DNA of 26,058 bases. Source: an uncultured Burkholderiales bacterium. Lineage in GTDB: Bacteria; Pseudomonadota; Gammaproteobacteria; Burkholderiales; Burkholderiaceae_E. Positions 1 through 7,540 of this stretch are shown here, in pieces (position 1 is the first letter of the stretch; each line of letters begins with the position of its first letter). The notes beneath the pieces were generated by a model. It worked only from the letters and a program-made list of their open reading frames with translations. It was not told where the DNA came from and did no database searches. The stretch covers positions 1 to 26,058 of the forward strand of contig CAIUGQ010000622.1 of the NCBI GenBank assembly GCA_903898725.1, read 5' to 3'. The position numbers and the translations under genes are program-made.

Positions 1-31
1 GACCGGGCCCGACGCGCCGCCGCGCGGGCCG

Positions 32-796
32 GTGGCGCGTCAGGCGCCGCCGCCGGTCGAACCGCGTGCGGTGCCGCCCTCGCGCGGCCGCCGTGTCGCG
101 CGGCTGGGCGAGCATGCGGTCGAGTACGAACTGCGTCGCTCGCGGCGCCGCACGATCGGCTTCTTCGTCGATGACACGGGCCTGCGCGTCACCGCGCCGC
201 GCTGGGTCACGCTGACCGAGATCGATGCGGCGCTGGCCGACAAGGAACGCTGGATCCTGCGCAAGCTGGTCGAGTGGCGCAACCATGCGCAGCGCCGCGA
301 GCGGCTCGCCGTGCGCTGGGAGGACGGCGGTACCGTCACCTACCTCGGCCGGGACCTGACGATGCGCGTGCACGCCGGCGCGCCGACGGTCGAGCTCGAA
401 GGCGAGGTGCTGCGCGTGACGCTGCCCCCGGGTGCCGAGTCGGCGCAGCTGCGCGACGCGGTGCAGGTCTGGCTGCAGGCGCGCGCGCGCGAGGTCTTCG
501 CGCAGCGCCTGCCGATCTACACGGCGCGGCTCGGCCGCGCCCCGAGCCGCTGGCGGCTCTCTTCGGCGCGCACGCGCTGGGGCAGCTGCGCACCCGATGG
601 CTCGATCCGCCTGAACTGGCGGCTGGTGCACTTCCCGATCGAGATCGTCGACTACGTGATCGCCCATGAGCTGGCGCACCTGAAGGAGATGAACCACGGC
701 CCGCGCTTCTGGGCCACGGTCGAGACGCTGCTGCCCGGGTTCGAGACGGCGCGCAGCCGGCTCAAGGACTTCCCCGACGATCTGACGCTGAGCTGA
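32..796 (+). CDS. YgjP/DUF45-type M48-like zinc metallopeptidase
   Basis: This encodes a 254-residue protein of the YgjP (DUF45, SprT-like) family, predicted zinc-dependent peptidases whose substrates are mostly unknown. The zinc site is clear: H-E-L-A-H at residues 212-216 (ligands H212 and H216, catalytic E213), followed by N-H at 221-222. Just upstream lies the family's T-R-W-G-S-C segment at 181-186, then the L-N-W-R-L strand. No signal peptide or membrane segment is visible, so it is probably cytoplasmic. The start is uncertain. The GTG at 32 is the first start codon seen, but the frame stays open to base 2, so the protein may begin before the window. The first 20 residues are Pro/Arg-rich and poorly conserved-looking. 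It is followed 13 bases later by gloA in the same direction, suggesting one transcript. In related genomes it often follows plsC, which would lie just outside. Confidence 0.85.
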   Translation: MARQAPPPVEPRAVPPSRGRRVARLGEHAVEYELRRSRRRTIGFFVDDTGLRVTAPRWVTLTEIDAALADKERWILRKLVEWRNHAQRRERLAVRWEDGGTVTYLGRDLTMRVHAGAPTVELEGEVLRVTLPPGAESAQLRDAVQVWLQARAREVFAQRLPIYTARLGRAPSRWRLSSARTRWGSCAPDGSIRLNWRLVHFPIEIVDYVIAHELAHLKEMNHGPRFWATVETLLPGFETARSRLKDFPDDLTLS

Positions 797-809
797 ACGA
801 GGACACCGG

Positions 810-1190
810 ATGAGACTGCTTCACACCATGCTGAGGGTCGGCGACCTGCAGCGATCGATCGACTTCTACACCCGCGTGCTCGGCATGACGCTGCTGCGTC
901 AGACCGACCGGCCCGACCAGAAGTATTCGCTGGCCTTCGTCGGCTACGAATCGAACCCCGGGCAGGCGGAGATCGAGCTGACCTACAACTATGGCGTCGC
1001 CGAGTACGAGATCGGGACCGCCTACGGCCACATCGCGCTGCAGGTCGAGGACGCGGTCGCCTCGTGCGAGAAGATCCGCGCGGCGGGCGGCACCATCACC
1101 CGCGAAGCCGGCCCGGTGAAGGGCGGCACCACGATGATCGCGTTCGTCCAGGATCCGGACGGCTACAAGATCGAGCTGATCCAGCGCTGA
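810..1190 (+). CDS. gloA: Glyoxalase I (lactoylglutathione lyase)
   Basis: This converts the hemithioacetal of methylglyoxal and glutathione to S-lactoylglutathione, the first step of cytosolic methylglyoxal detoxification. The 126-residue protein has the size of a bacterial single-domain enzyme that works as a homodimer. All four metal ligands of the E. coli nickel-type enzyme fall at the same numbers: H5, E56, H74 and E122. The family opening M-R-L-L-H-T-M-L-R-V is intact, as is the closing D-P-D-G-Y-K-I-E-L. The short loop pattern fits the Ni/Co-activated class rather than the longer zinc class. A good Shine-Dalgarno, GAGGA at 799-803, lies 6 bases before the ATG and fixes the start. The gene ends 30 bases before the end of the convergent rsmA. 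Confidence 0.97.
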   Translation: MRLLHTMLRVGDLQRSIDFYTRVLGMTLLRQTDRPDQKYSLAFVGYESNPGQAEIELTYNYGVAEYEIGTAYGHIALQVEDAVASCEKIRAAGGTITREAGPVKGGTTMIAFVQDPDGYKIELIQR

Positions 1191-1198
1191 GCCTGGGT

Positions 1199-1213
1199 CC
1201 GGGCCGAGCCCGG
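1199..1213. terminator. Short hairpin between convergent gloA and rsmA
   Basis: A perfect inverted repeat, CCGGGC-CGA-GCCCGG, lies in the 30-base gap between the two convergent stop codons. It could end transcription from both sides. There is no T-run on either side, so a classical intrinsic terminator is not shown; the call rests on position and symmetry in a GC-rich background. Confidence 0.4.
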
Positions 1214-1220
1214 CTCCGGC

Positions 1221-2030
1221 TCAGCCCGGTCCGGTGGGCCGCCGGGCGCCGGCCTCGAAGAGCGCATCGGCGATCCGTGCCCACTGCACCACCGGCACCT
1301 CTTCCGGACGCGCGGTCGGCGTCAGCCCGAAGGCGGGCGTCTCGGGGTCCACGTCCTGGTCACGCAGCCAGGGCAGCAGCGTGCCCCGCAGCATCTTGCG
1401 GCGCTGCCCGAAGGCGACGGCCAGCAGCCGCTCCAGCGTGGCGCGGTCGCGCACCAGGGGCTCGGCCCGCGGGCGCATGCGCACCACCGACGAATCGACC
1501 CGGGGCGGCGGGTCGAAGGCTTCGGGCGGCACGCCGAACAGCCGCTCGACATGGTTGAAGGCCTGCAGCATCACGCCCAGCCGCCCGTAGTCGGCGACGC
1601 CATGCGGCGCGACGATCCGGTCGACCACTTCCTTCTGCAGCATGAAGTGGGCGTCGACGATATGCTCGCGGTGCTCGAGCAGTCCGATCAGCAGCGGACT
1701 CGAGATGTTGTAGGGCAGGTTGCCGACCAGCCGGATGCGGCCGTCCCCGGCGAGCGCGGAGAAGTCGAAGGCGAGCGCATCGGCCTCGTGCACGACGAGC
1801 GCAGGCTGGGGCCAGCGCTGCCGCAGGCGTGCGACCAGATCGCGATCGATCTCGACCGCCTCGAGCCGCTCGGTCCGCTGCAGCAGCACCGCGGTCAGCG
1901 CGCCCAGACCCGGACCGATCTCGACCAGCCGCTCGCCCGGCCGCGGCGAGACCGCGTCGGCGATCCGCTGCAGCACCGAGCCGTCGGTCAGGAAATGCTG
2001 GCCGAACCGCTTGCGCGGCGCGTGCTTCAC
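1221..2030 (-). CDS. rsmA: 16S rRNA (adenine1518/1519-N6)-dimethyltransferase RsmA (KsgA)
   Basis: RsmA dimethylates two adjacent adenines in the last helix of 16S rRNA, a late check in small-subunit assembly. The protein has 269 residues, close to the 273 of E. coli. It opens with the family signature K-R-F-G-Q-H-F-L (residues 7-14). The SAM-binding motif E-I-G-P-G-L-G is at 37-43, and the N-L-P-Y-N-I-S motif of N6-adenine methylases at 104-110. The start chosen is the GTG at 2030-2028, which overlaps the surA stop as GTGA. An ATG 54 bases further upstream would add an Arg-rich tail that is not part of the family and would overlap surA by 58 bases. The 4-base overlap implies translational coupling to surA. 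pdxA, which separates these genes in many proteobacteria, is missing. Confidence 0.96.
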   Translation of the reverse strand: MKHAPRKRFGQHFLTDGSVLQRIADAVSPRPGERLVEIGPGLGALTAVLLQRTERLEAVEIDRDLVARLRQRWPQPALVVHEADALAFDFSALAGDGRIRLVGNLPYNISSPLLIGLLEHREHIVDAHFMLQKEVVDRIVAPHGVADYGRLGVMLQAFNHVERLFGVPPEAFDPPPRVDSSVVRMRPRAEPLVRDRATLERLLAVAFGQRRKMLRGTLLPWLRDQDVDPETPAFGLTPTARPEEVPVVQWARIADALFEAGARRPTGPG

Positions 2031-3433
2031 CGCTCTTCGAGGCGCACGTCGACGTACGCCCGATCGCGTACCTGCGACAGCCACTCGCGGTAGGCCTCGG
2101 CCGACTTGCGCTCGCGGATCGCATTGCGGGCCGCGGCCCGGACGCGATCGGGCGAGGCACCATCGGTCCGGCGCTCGACCACCTCGATCAGGTGGTAGCC
2201 GAAGGGCGACTGGACGGGGCCCGCGATCCGACCCGGCGCGAGATCGTCCATCGCACGCTCGAACTCGGGCACGGTGTCGCCGGGATAGACCCAGCCCAGA
2301 TCGCCGCCGGCGGACGCGGTGCCGTCCTTCGAGTACTGGCGCGCCATGTCGGCGAAGCTCACCGTCCCGCCTTCGATCCGCTGCCGGATCTCGGTCAGAC
2401 GGCGGATCACCTCGGACTCGGGGTTCAGCTCGTCGACCCGCACGAGGATGTGCCGGGCCCGGGTCTGCCGCACCGGCGCACCGGCGAGCTTGGCCAGCCC
2501 GCCATCGCGCCGGTCGACGAGCTTGATGACGTGGAAGCCGGCTGGGCTGCGCAGCACCGGCGCGATCTCGCCGGGCGCCAGCGGCTCGACCGCCTGCACG
2601 AAGATCGGCGGCAGGCGATCGACGGTCCGCATGCCGAGTTCACCGCCGCTGATGGCGTCGGTGCCGTCCGAGAGGTTCGTGACGAGCCGACCGAAATCGA
2701 CCCCACCGCGTGCCTCGCGTGCGATCGCCTCGGCGCGCAGGCGGGCGCGCTCGACCACCTCGGGCGGCGCGTTCTCGGGCACTCGGACGAGAAGCTGGGC
2801 GATGTTGAGCTCGGCCGCGGCGGCTCCGCCGCCGGCCTGCTCGGCCAGCAGCGCATCGACCTCGGCCTCGGAGACCTGGACCCGGCCCTCGATGTCGCGC
2901 TCGCGCAGACGGCCGATGGCCATCTCGGACGCCACCTCCTGCCGGAAGCCCGAGAACGACTGGCCATCGGCCTCGACGCGCTGGCGCAGCTGCGCCATGC
3001 TGAGCTTGGAGTCCTGGGCGATCCGGCCGATGGCGCGATCGATCGCCGCATCGTCGATGCGGATGCCCGCCTCGCGCGCCGCCTGCGTGGCCGCCCGGTC
3101 GACGATCATCCGTTCGAGGACCTGCTTTCGCAGCTCCTCGATCGGCGGCAGCTGGACGTTCTGGCCGCGCAGCCGCTTCTCGATCGAACGGGTCCGGATC
3201 TCGAGCTCGCGGGCGGTGATCGCCTCGCTGTTCACGACGGCGACCACCCGGTCGACGAGGACCGGTTCGCGGCTCGCCCCTGCGGCGGCAGGCGTGCTGG
3301 CAGCCGCCGCGGGCAGTGCGGGCGATGTGGGCGCCGGACCGGTACCGGGCATGCGCAGCTGCGCATGCGCGCCCGGCGCCGCGGCGAGCAGCAGCAGCGC
3401 GAGCGTCCACGAGGGCGAACGTCGTGTGTTCAT
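2027..3433 (-). CDS. surA: Periplasmic chaperone and peptidyl-prolyl isomerase SurA
   Basis: SurA escorts unfolded outer-membrane proteins, including LptD, across the periplasm to the BAM complex. The 468-residue precursor has a Sec signal peptide ending near A-H-A at 22-24. An Ala/Pro-rich linker (about 25-55) precedes the chaperone core, which begins with V-D-R-V-V-A-V-V-N. Two parvulin (PpiC-type) domains follow. The second carries the typical R-A-R-H-I-L-V and G-G-D-L-G-W-V segments, while the first is more divergent. The length is somewhat above E. coli SurA (428), mostly because of the N-terminal linker. The ATG overlaps the lptD stop as ATGA, and the surA stop overlaps rsmA as GTGA, so the three genes are tightly coupled. 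Being cotranscribed with its client LptD makes functional sense. Confidence 0.96.
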   Translation of the reverse strand: MNTRRSPSWTLALLLLAAAPGAHAQLRMPGTGPAPTSPALPAAAASTPAAAGASREPVLVDRVVAVVNSEAITARELEIRTRSIEKRLRGQNVQLPPIEELRKQVLERMIVDRAATQAAREAGIRIDDAAIDRAIGRIAQDSKLSMAQLRQRVEADGQSFSGFRQEVASEMAIGRLRERDIEGRVQVSEAEVDALLAEQAGGGAAAAELNIAQLLVRVPENAPPEVVERARLRAEAIAREARGGVDFGRLVTNLSDGTDAISGGELGMRTVDRLPPIFVQAVEPLAPGEIAPVLRSPAGFHVIKLVDRRDGGLAKLAGAPVRQTRARHILVRVDELNPESEVIRRLTEIRQRIEGGTVSFADMARQYSKDGTASAGGDLGWVYPGDTVPEFERAMDDLAPGRIAGPVQSPFGYHLIEVVERRTDGASPDRVRAAARNAIRERKSAEAYREWLSQVRDRAYVDVRLEER

Positions 3434-5736
3434 TCGTATCCGAAGAATCTGGACGGCGTGGCAGGCCGCGTCGAGGGCGGCCGGTAGCCGGGGATGTTGC
3501 GCGTCAGTATATCGAAGGGGTCCAGGCCGATCCTCGCGAGCCCGTTGAGCTCGAGCTGCACGAAGAAGGCGCTGGTGCGCTGCGAGGTGGTGGTCACGTA
3601 GCGCTGGGCGACGAAGCGGGTGATCCAGCAGTCGGCCGCGTACTCGAGGCCGAAGACCCCCTCGAGCAGCTGCGGCTTGGTGGGGCCGAGCACGCCGGTG
3701 ACCGGATCGACCCCTTCGCGCAGGACCGAGTAGTTCACGCGCCCCAGCGTGTTCCAGCGGCGCGAGATCGGCCAGCGCCACGAGGTGTCGACCTGGGCAT
3801 AGTCGCGCTCCTGGTAGCGCAGTGCCACGTTGAACAGCCGGTCGTGGGCGGGCCAGAAGCGCCACGACACGCCGAAGCGCGGGACGCTGCCCTCGGCGAC
3901 CGACACCTGGACGCCGGCATCGACGTTGTGGCCGCCGCCGAGGTTGCCCGAGGCGACCAGCAGCACGTCGGAACGCGAGTAGGTCCGGGACGGCACGCCC
4001 GGCAGCGTGACGCGCTGCTCGTTGAAGTACACCCGCTGCGCGGCGCCCAGCCGCAGCGACTCGATGCCTGTGGAGGGCTCGATGAAGCGCGAGACCGCGC
4101 CGGCGGTGATCTGGTTCGCGTCGGCGATGCGATCGCCGCCGACGAAGAGCTGCTCGTTGAACAGCGTCGCGAAGCTGAGCTGGGCGACCGCCGAGTCGAA
4201 CACCGGGATCTGGCTCTGGTCGCGGTACGGCGTGTAGACGTAGAGCAGCCTGGGCTCGAGCGTCTGGATCATGTCGCGGCTGCCGAGCGTGGTGGTGCGC
4301 TCGAACACCAGCCCCGAGTCGAGCGAGAAGGTCGGCAGCACGCGGTCGATCGCCTCCGGCCCGACCGGGTTGAAGTCGAGCCGATACGCGGTCGCGTGCA
4401 CCGAGGCCTTCGGGGTGAGGAACCAGGCCGGGCCGCCGAACGGGTAGGCGATCGACGGGTTGACGATCATCCGCGCACCCTGGGCGCTGCCCGCGAGGTC
4501 GCGGCGGAACTCGCTCGCGTCGGCGGCCATCAGGAAGTCGAACCCGGCCAGGTCGCGCTGGGAGTGCAGCGCGGAGATCTGCGGCATCCGGTCGTAGGCC
4601 GGTGCGCCCCGGGCCTCGAGGATGTTCTGGTAGGCGAGCGCGCGTGCGGTCACCACCGTATCGCCGAAGGCACGGGTGGCGAACACGCTGCGGGGCAGGC
4701 TGCGCTCGGCGCTCTGCGCGATCGTGCGCGAGTAGTCGACGTAGTAGTTGTCGTCCGACACGCCCCGCAGGACCCAGCCCCCCGAGAAGCCGTTCCAGTT
4801 GGTGACGGTGTGCGTGCTGTCGATCATCCAGCGCGGGGCCGCGGCTTCGATGTCGTTCGGGTTGTACTCGAAGCGGGTCATGCCGTTCGACTGCGGCTCG
4901 AGGTAGCGCGCGAAGCCGCCGACCTGCAGGCCGCGGCGCGCGGTCGCGTTGGTGTAGAGCGTGAAGTCGCGGTTGGGCGCGATGTTCCAGTAGTACGGGA
5001 TGCGGACCTCGGCCCCGTAGGTGCTGGAGATCGACAGCGTCGGCGGCAGGAAGCCGCTGCGGCGCTCGTCGCCGAGCGGGAACGCCAGCGAGGGCGCCTT
5101 GAAGATCGGCACGTCCTTGAAGTAGAGCGTGGCCCAGCGTGCCGAGCCCTCGTCGGCGGCACGGTCGAGGGTGAACGACTCCGCCCGCAGGTACCAGTCC
5201 GGGTCGTCGGGCTTGCAGGTGGTATAGGTGGCGTCGGTCATCTCGACCTCGCCGCGCCCGAGGAAGTCGGCCCGTGCGGCCTCGCCGCGCGCGCCGGTGG
5301 CCGGCACGTAGTACCGGGGCGAGGCGAAGGAGCCCTCGTTCGAATCGAGCCTGAGCGTGAGCTCCGGCCCGGTGAACACCGTGCCCTCGCGTGCGATCCG
5401 CACCCGGCCGACGGCGACCACCTCGTCGTCGGCCTCGTAGATCGTCAGGCGGTCGCCGCGGATCACGGTGCCGCCGCGTCGCACTTCGGCATTGCCCTCG
5501 AGCGTGGTCTCCCGGCTCGTCCGGCCGTCGACCGTGTCGCCTCGCGCGAAGGTCGGGCGGGGGGCGTCGCCGTCGAGGTTCGACTCGCGTAGTTCGGTCT
5601 CGAGCCGCAGCTGCGGCCCCGTCGGCTCGGCCGGCGACGACGCCGCCTGCGCACGGGCGGCGTCCAGCGGCGCGACGAGCGTCGCGACGAGGAGGAGCAG
5701 ACCGGGCAGGGCCAGGGGTCGAAGGGGGCGGCGCAT
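3430..5736 (-). CDS. lptD: LPS-assembly outer-membrane protein LptD
   Basis: LptD forms with LptE the outer-membrane translocon that inserts lipopolysaccharide into the outer leaflet. The 768-residue precursor begins with a signal peptide (hydrophobic core about residues 9-22, cleavage near A-R-A/Q-A at 27-31). An OstA/LptA-like jellyroll domain follows (about 45-180), then the large C-terminal beta-barrel. The D-A-T-Y-T-T-C-K-P segment and the barrel's aromatic-rich strands are typical. Only two cysteines occur in the whole protein, C174 and C703. E. coli LptD has four that form two interdomain disulfides; here only the equivalent of one jellyroll-barrel bond is possible. It is the first gene of the reverse-strand lptD-surA-rsmA unit, and a consensus TATAAT lies upstream at 5789-5784. 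Confidence 0.96.
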   Translation of the reverse strand: MRRPLRPLALPGLLLLVATLVAPLDAARAQAASSPAEPTGPQLRLETELRESNLDGDAPRPTFARGDTVDGRTSRETTLEGNAEVRRGGTVIRGDRLTIYEADDEVVAVGRVRIAREGTVFTGPELTLRLDSNEGSFASPRYYVPATGARGEAARADFLGRGEVEMTDATYTTCKPDDPDWYLRAESFTLDRAADEGSARWATLYFKDVPIFKAPSLAFPLGDERRSGFLPPTLSISSTYGAEVRIPYYWNIAPNRDFTLYTNATARRGLQVGGFARYLEPQSNGMTRFEYNPNDIEAAAPRWMIDSTHTVTNWNGFSGGWVLRGVSDDNYYVDYSRTIAQSAERSLPRSVFATRAFGDTVVTARALAYQNILEARGAPAYDRMPQISALHSQRDLAGFDFLMAADASEFRRDLAGSAQGARMIVNPSIAYPFGGPAWFLTPKASVHATAYRLDFNPVGPEAIDRVLPTFSLDSGLVFERTTTLGSRDMIQTLEPRLLYVYTPYRDQSQIPVFDSAVAQLSFATLFNEQLFVGGDRIADANQITAGAVSRFIEPSTGIESLRLGAAQRVYFNEQRVTLPGVPSRTYSRSDVLLVASGNLGGGHNVDAGVQVSVAEGSVPRFGVSWRFWPAHDRLFNVALRYQERDYAQVDTSWRWPISRRWNTLGRVNYSVLREGVDPVTGVLGPTKPQLLEGVFGLEYAADCWITRFVAQRYVTTTSQRTSAFFVQLELNGLARIGLDPFDILTRNIPGYRPPSTRPATPSRFFGYE

Positions 5737-5782
5737 TCGAGGCGGCTTCGGGGGCGCTCCGGGGCGCTGCGGTTCGATCCCG

Positions 5783-5789
5783 TATTATA
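5783..5789. promoter_or_regulatory. Shared divergent -10 element of lptD and amgK
   Basis: The 72-base gap between the divergent lptD and amgK starts contains one AT-rich island. Read on the reverse strand, 5789-5784 is a perfect TATAAT for lptD. Read forward, 5783-5788 is TATTAT, usable for amgK. No convincing -35 box was found on either side at 16-18 bases. The two -10 boxes overlap almost completely, so RNA polymerase probably cannot serve both genes at once. The location and consensus match are seen in the sequence; the regulatory reading is inference. Confidence 0.6.
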
Positions 5790-5808
5790 GGGAGCCACCC
5801 GGACACGC

Positions 5809-6828
5809 ATGGACACACGACTCGAACTGCTCCGCGCCTGGCTCGAGGCGCTCCCGGCCTCGCACGGCCTCGGCCCCGGCACGCTGCGACCGGCCTCCAA
5901 CGACGCGAGCTTTCGCCGGTATTTCCGCGTCGACGCGGGCACCGCCCACGGCGGCAGCCTGATCGCGATGGACGCGCCGCCCCCGATGGAGGACTGCGGC
6001 CCGTTCGTGCACGCGGCCGAGGTGCTCGGACGCAGCGGCGTCAGCGTGCCGCGCGTCGTCGAGGCCGACCTGACGCGCGGCTTCCTGCTGCTCGAGGACT
6101 TCGGCTCGACCACCTACCTGTCGGTGCTCGACGAGACCACCGCCCCGGCGCTGTACGCCGACGCGATCGGCGCGCTGGTCACGATGCAGGCCGCCGGCGG
6201 GGCCGACGACTTCCCCCCCTACGACCGCGAGCTGCTGCGGCGCGAACTGCGGCTGTTTCCCGAGTGGTACGTCGAGCGGCACAAGGGCATCACGCTCACC
6301 GAGTCCGAGCGCGCCGTGCTCGACGACGCCTTCGAGACGATCCTCGCCGTCACGCTGGCGCAGCCGCGGGTCCACGTGCACCGCGACTTCCACTCGCGCA
6401 ACCTGATGCTGCTGCCCGGCACGCGCAACCCCGGCATCCTCGACTTCCAGGACGCGGTGATCGGCCCGATCACCTACGACCTGGTGTCGCTGCTGCGCGA
6501 TGCCTACGTGCGCTGGGAGGAGGAGCAGGTCCTCGACTGGGCGATCCGCTACTGGGAGCGCGCCCGCGCCGCCGGACTGCCGATGCCCGCCCAGTTCGGC
6601 GACTTCTATCGCGACTTCGAATGGATGGGCCTGCAGCGCCACCTGAAGGTGCTCGGCATCTTCGCGCGGCTGTGCCACCGGGACGGCAAGGACCGCTACC
6701 TCGCCGACCTGCCGCTGGTGCTGCGCTACGTCCGCGACGTCGTCGCCCGCTACAACGGGCTCGGGCCGCTCGCGCGGCTGATCGACCGGATCGAGGGCGA
6801 CGCGCCCGGCGTCGGCTACACCTTCTGA
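5809..6828 (+). CDS. amgK: N-acetylmuramate/N-acetylglucosamine kinase AmgK
   Basis: This 339-residue protein has the aminoglycoside phosphotransferase/choline kinase fold. Family knowledge and the following murU point to AmgK, which phosphorylates MurNAc (and GlcNAc) at the anomeric carbon in the cytosolic peptidoglycan recycling route first described in Pseudomonas. The catalytic loop H-R-D-F-H-S-R-N is at 191-198 (catalytic D193). The metal-binding motif L-D-F-Q-D-A is at 211-216, followed by G-P-I-T-Y-D-L. The N-terminal S-N-D-A-S-F-R-R-Y-F-R stretch (30-40) is typical of this subfamily. No signal peptide is present. Because the route bypasses MurA, AmgK/MurU carriers are known to tolerate fosfomycin better. 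Position divergent from lptD matches Pseudomonas. A generic phosphotransferase role is possible without the context, but the murU pairing makes AmgK likely. Confidence 0.9.
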   Translation: MDTRLELLRAWLEALPASHGLGPGTLRPASNDASFRRYFRVDAGTAHGGSLIAMDAPPPMEDCGPFVHAAEVLGRSGVSVPRVVEADLTRGFLLLEDFGSTTYLSVLDETTAPALYADAIGALVTMQAAGGADDFPPYDRELLRRELRLFPEWYVERHKGITLTESERAVLDDAFETILAVTLAQPRVHVHRDFHSRNLMLLPGTRNPGILDFQDAVIGPITYDLVSLLRDAYVRWEEEQVLDWAIRYWERARAAGLPMPAQFGDFYRDFEWMGLQRHLKVLGIFARLCHRDGKDRYLADLPLVLRYVRDVVARYNGLGPLARLIDRIEGDAPGVGYTF

Positions 6829-6841
6829 GCCGGGCCGTCCG

Positions 6842-7540
6842 ATGCGCGCGATGATCCTGGCGGCGGGCCGCGGCGAGCGGATGCGGCCGCTGACCGACAC
6901 CTGCCCCAAGCCGCTGCTGCCGGTGGGCGGCAAGCCCCTGGTGGCCTGGCACCTCGAGCGCCTCGCGGCGGCGGGCGTGCGCGACGTGGTGATCAACCAT
7001 GCCTGGCTCGGCCACGAGATCGAGCGCGTGCTCGGCGACGGCTCGAGCTGGGGCCTGTCGATCCGCTACTCGCCCGAAGGCAGCGCGCTCGAGACCGCCG
7101 GCGGCATCGCGAACGCGCTGCCGATGCTCGGCGACGCACCGTTCCTCGTCGTCAACGGCGACGTCTGGTGCGACTGGGACCCGCGGCGCGCCGGGCCGAT
7201 CGCCGCGCAGCTCGAGGGCTGCGGCTGGGACGCCTGGTGCGTGCTGGTCGACAACCCCGAACACCATCCGGCCGGCGACTTCGCCCTCGCCGACGGCCGC
7301 CTGCTGGACACCGGCGCCCCGCCCGAGGCGCCGCGGCTGACCTTCTCCGGCATCGGCATCTACCGCCCCGCCCTCTTCGCCGGCATCACCCGCGGTACCC
7401 CCGCGAAGCTCGCCCCGCTGCTGCGCGGCGCGGCCGCGGCCCGCCGCGCCGGCGCCGAGCGCCACCTCGGCCGATGGGTCGACGTCGGCACCCCGCAGCG
7501 CCTCGCCCAACTCGACGCCACCCTGGACGCTTCCCGATGA
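6842..7540 (+). CDS. murU: N-acetylmuramate alpha-1-phosphate uridylyltransferase MurU
   Basis: MurU joins UTP and MurNAc-1-phosphate to give UDP-MurNAc, completing the salvage of cell-wall sugar begun by AmgK. The 232-residue protein has the short nucleotidyltransferase fold without a C-terminal acyltransferase domain, which separates it from GlmU. The N-terminal nucleotide signature runs from residue 5 to 32 and includes L-A-A-G-R-G-E-R-M-R-P-L-T and K-P-L-L-P-V. The metal-binding aspartate is D107 in V-V-N-G-D-V-W. It starts 13 bases after the amgK stop with no clear Shine-Dalgarno and overlaps pepP by 4 bases (ATGA). On sequence alone it could be a sugar-1-phosphate transferase of another specificity; the amgK neighbour settles the call. 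Confidence 0.92.
   Translation: MRAMILAAGRGERMRPLTDTCPKPLLPVGGKPLVAWHLERLAAAGVRDVVINHAWLGHEIERVLGDGSSWGLSIRYSPEGSALETAGGIANALPMLGDAPFLVVNGDVWCDWDPRRAGPIAAQLEGCGWDAWCVLVDNPEHHPAGDFALADGRLLDTGAPPEAPRLTFSGIGIYRPALFAGITRGTPAKLAPLLRGAAAARRAGAERHLGRWVDVGTPQRLAQLDATLDASR

Noticed and set aside
1829..3487. Long open frame opposite surA (552 codons)
   Set aside because: It lies antisense to a clear surA, has no recognisable domain and is rich in Arg/Asp/Leu as expected for a shadow frame in GC-rich DNA.
3316..5592. 758-codon open frame opposite lptD
   Set aside because: A shadow of lptD with low-complexity composition, no motif and no sensible start site.
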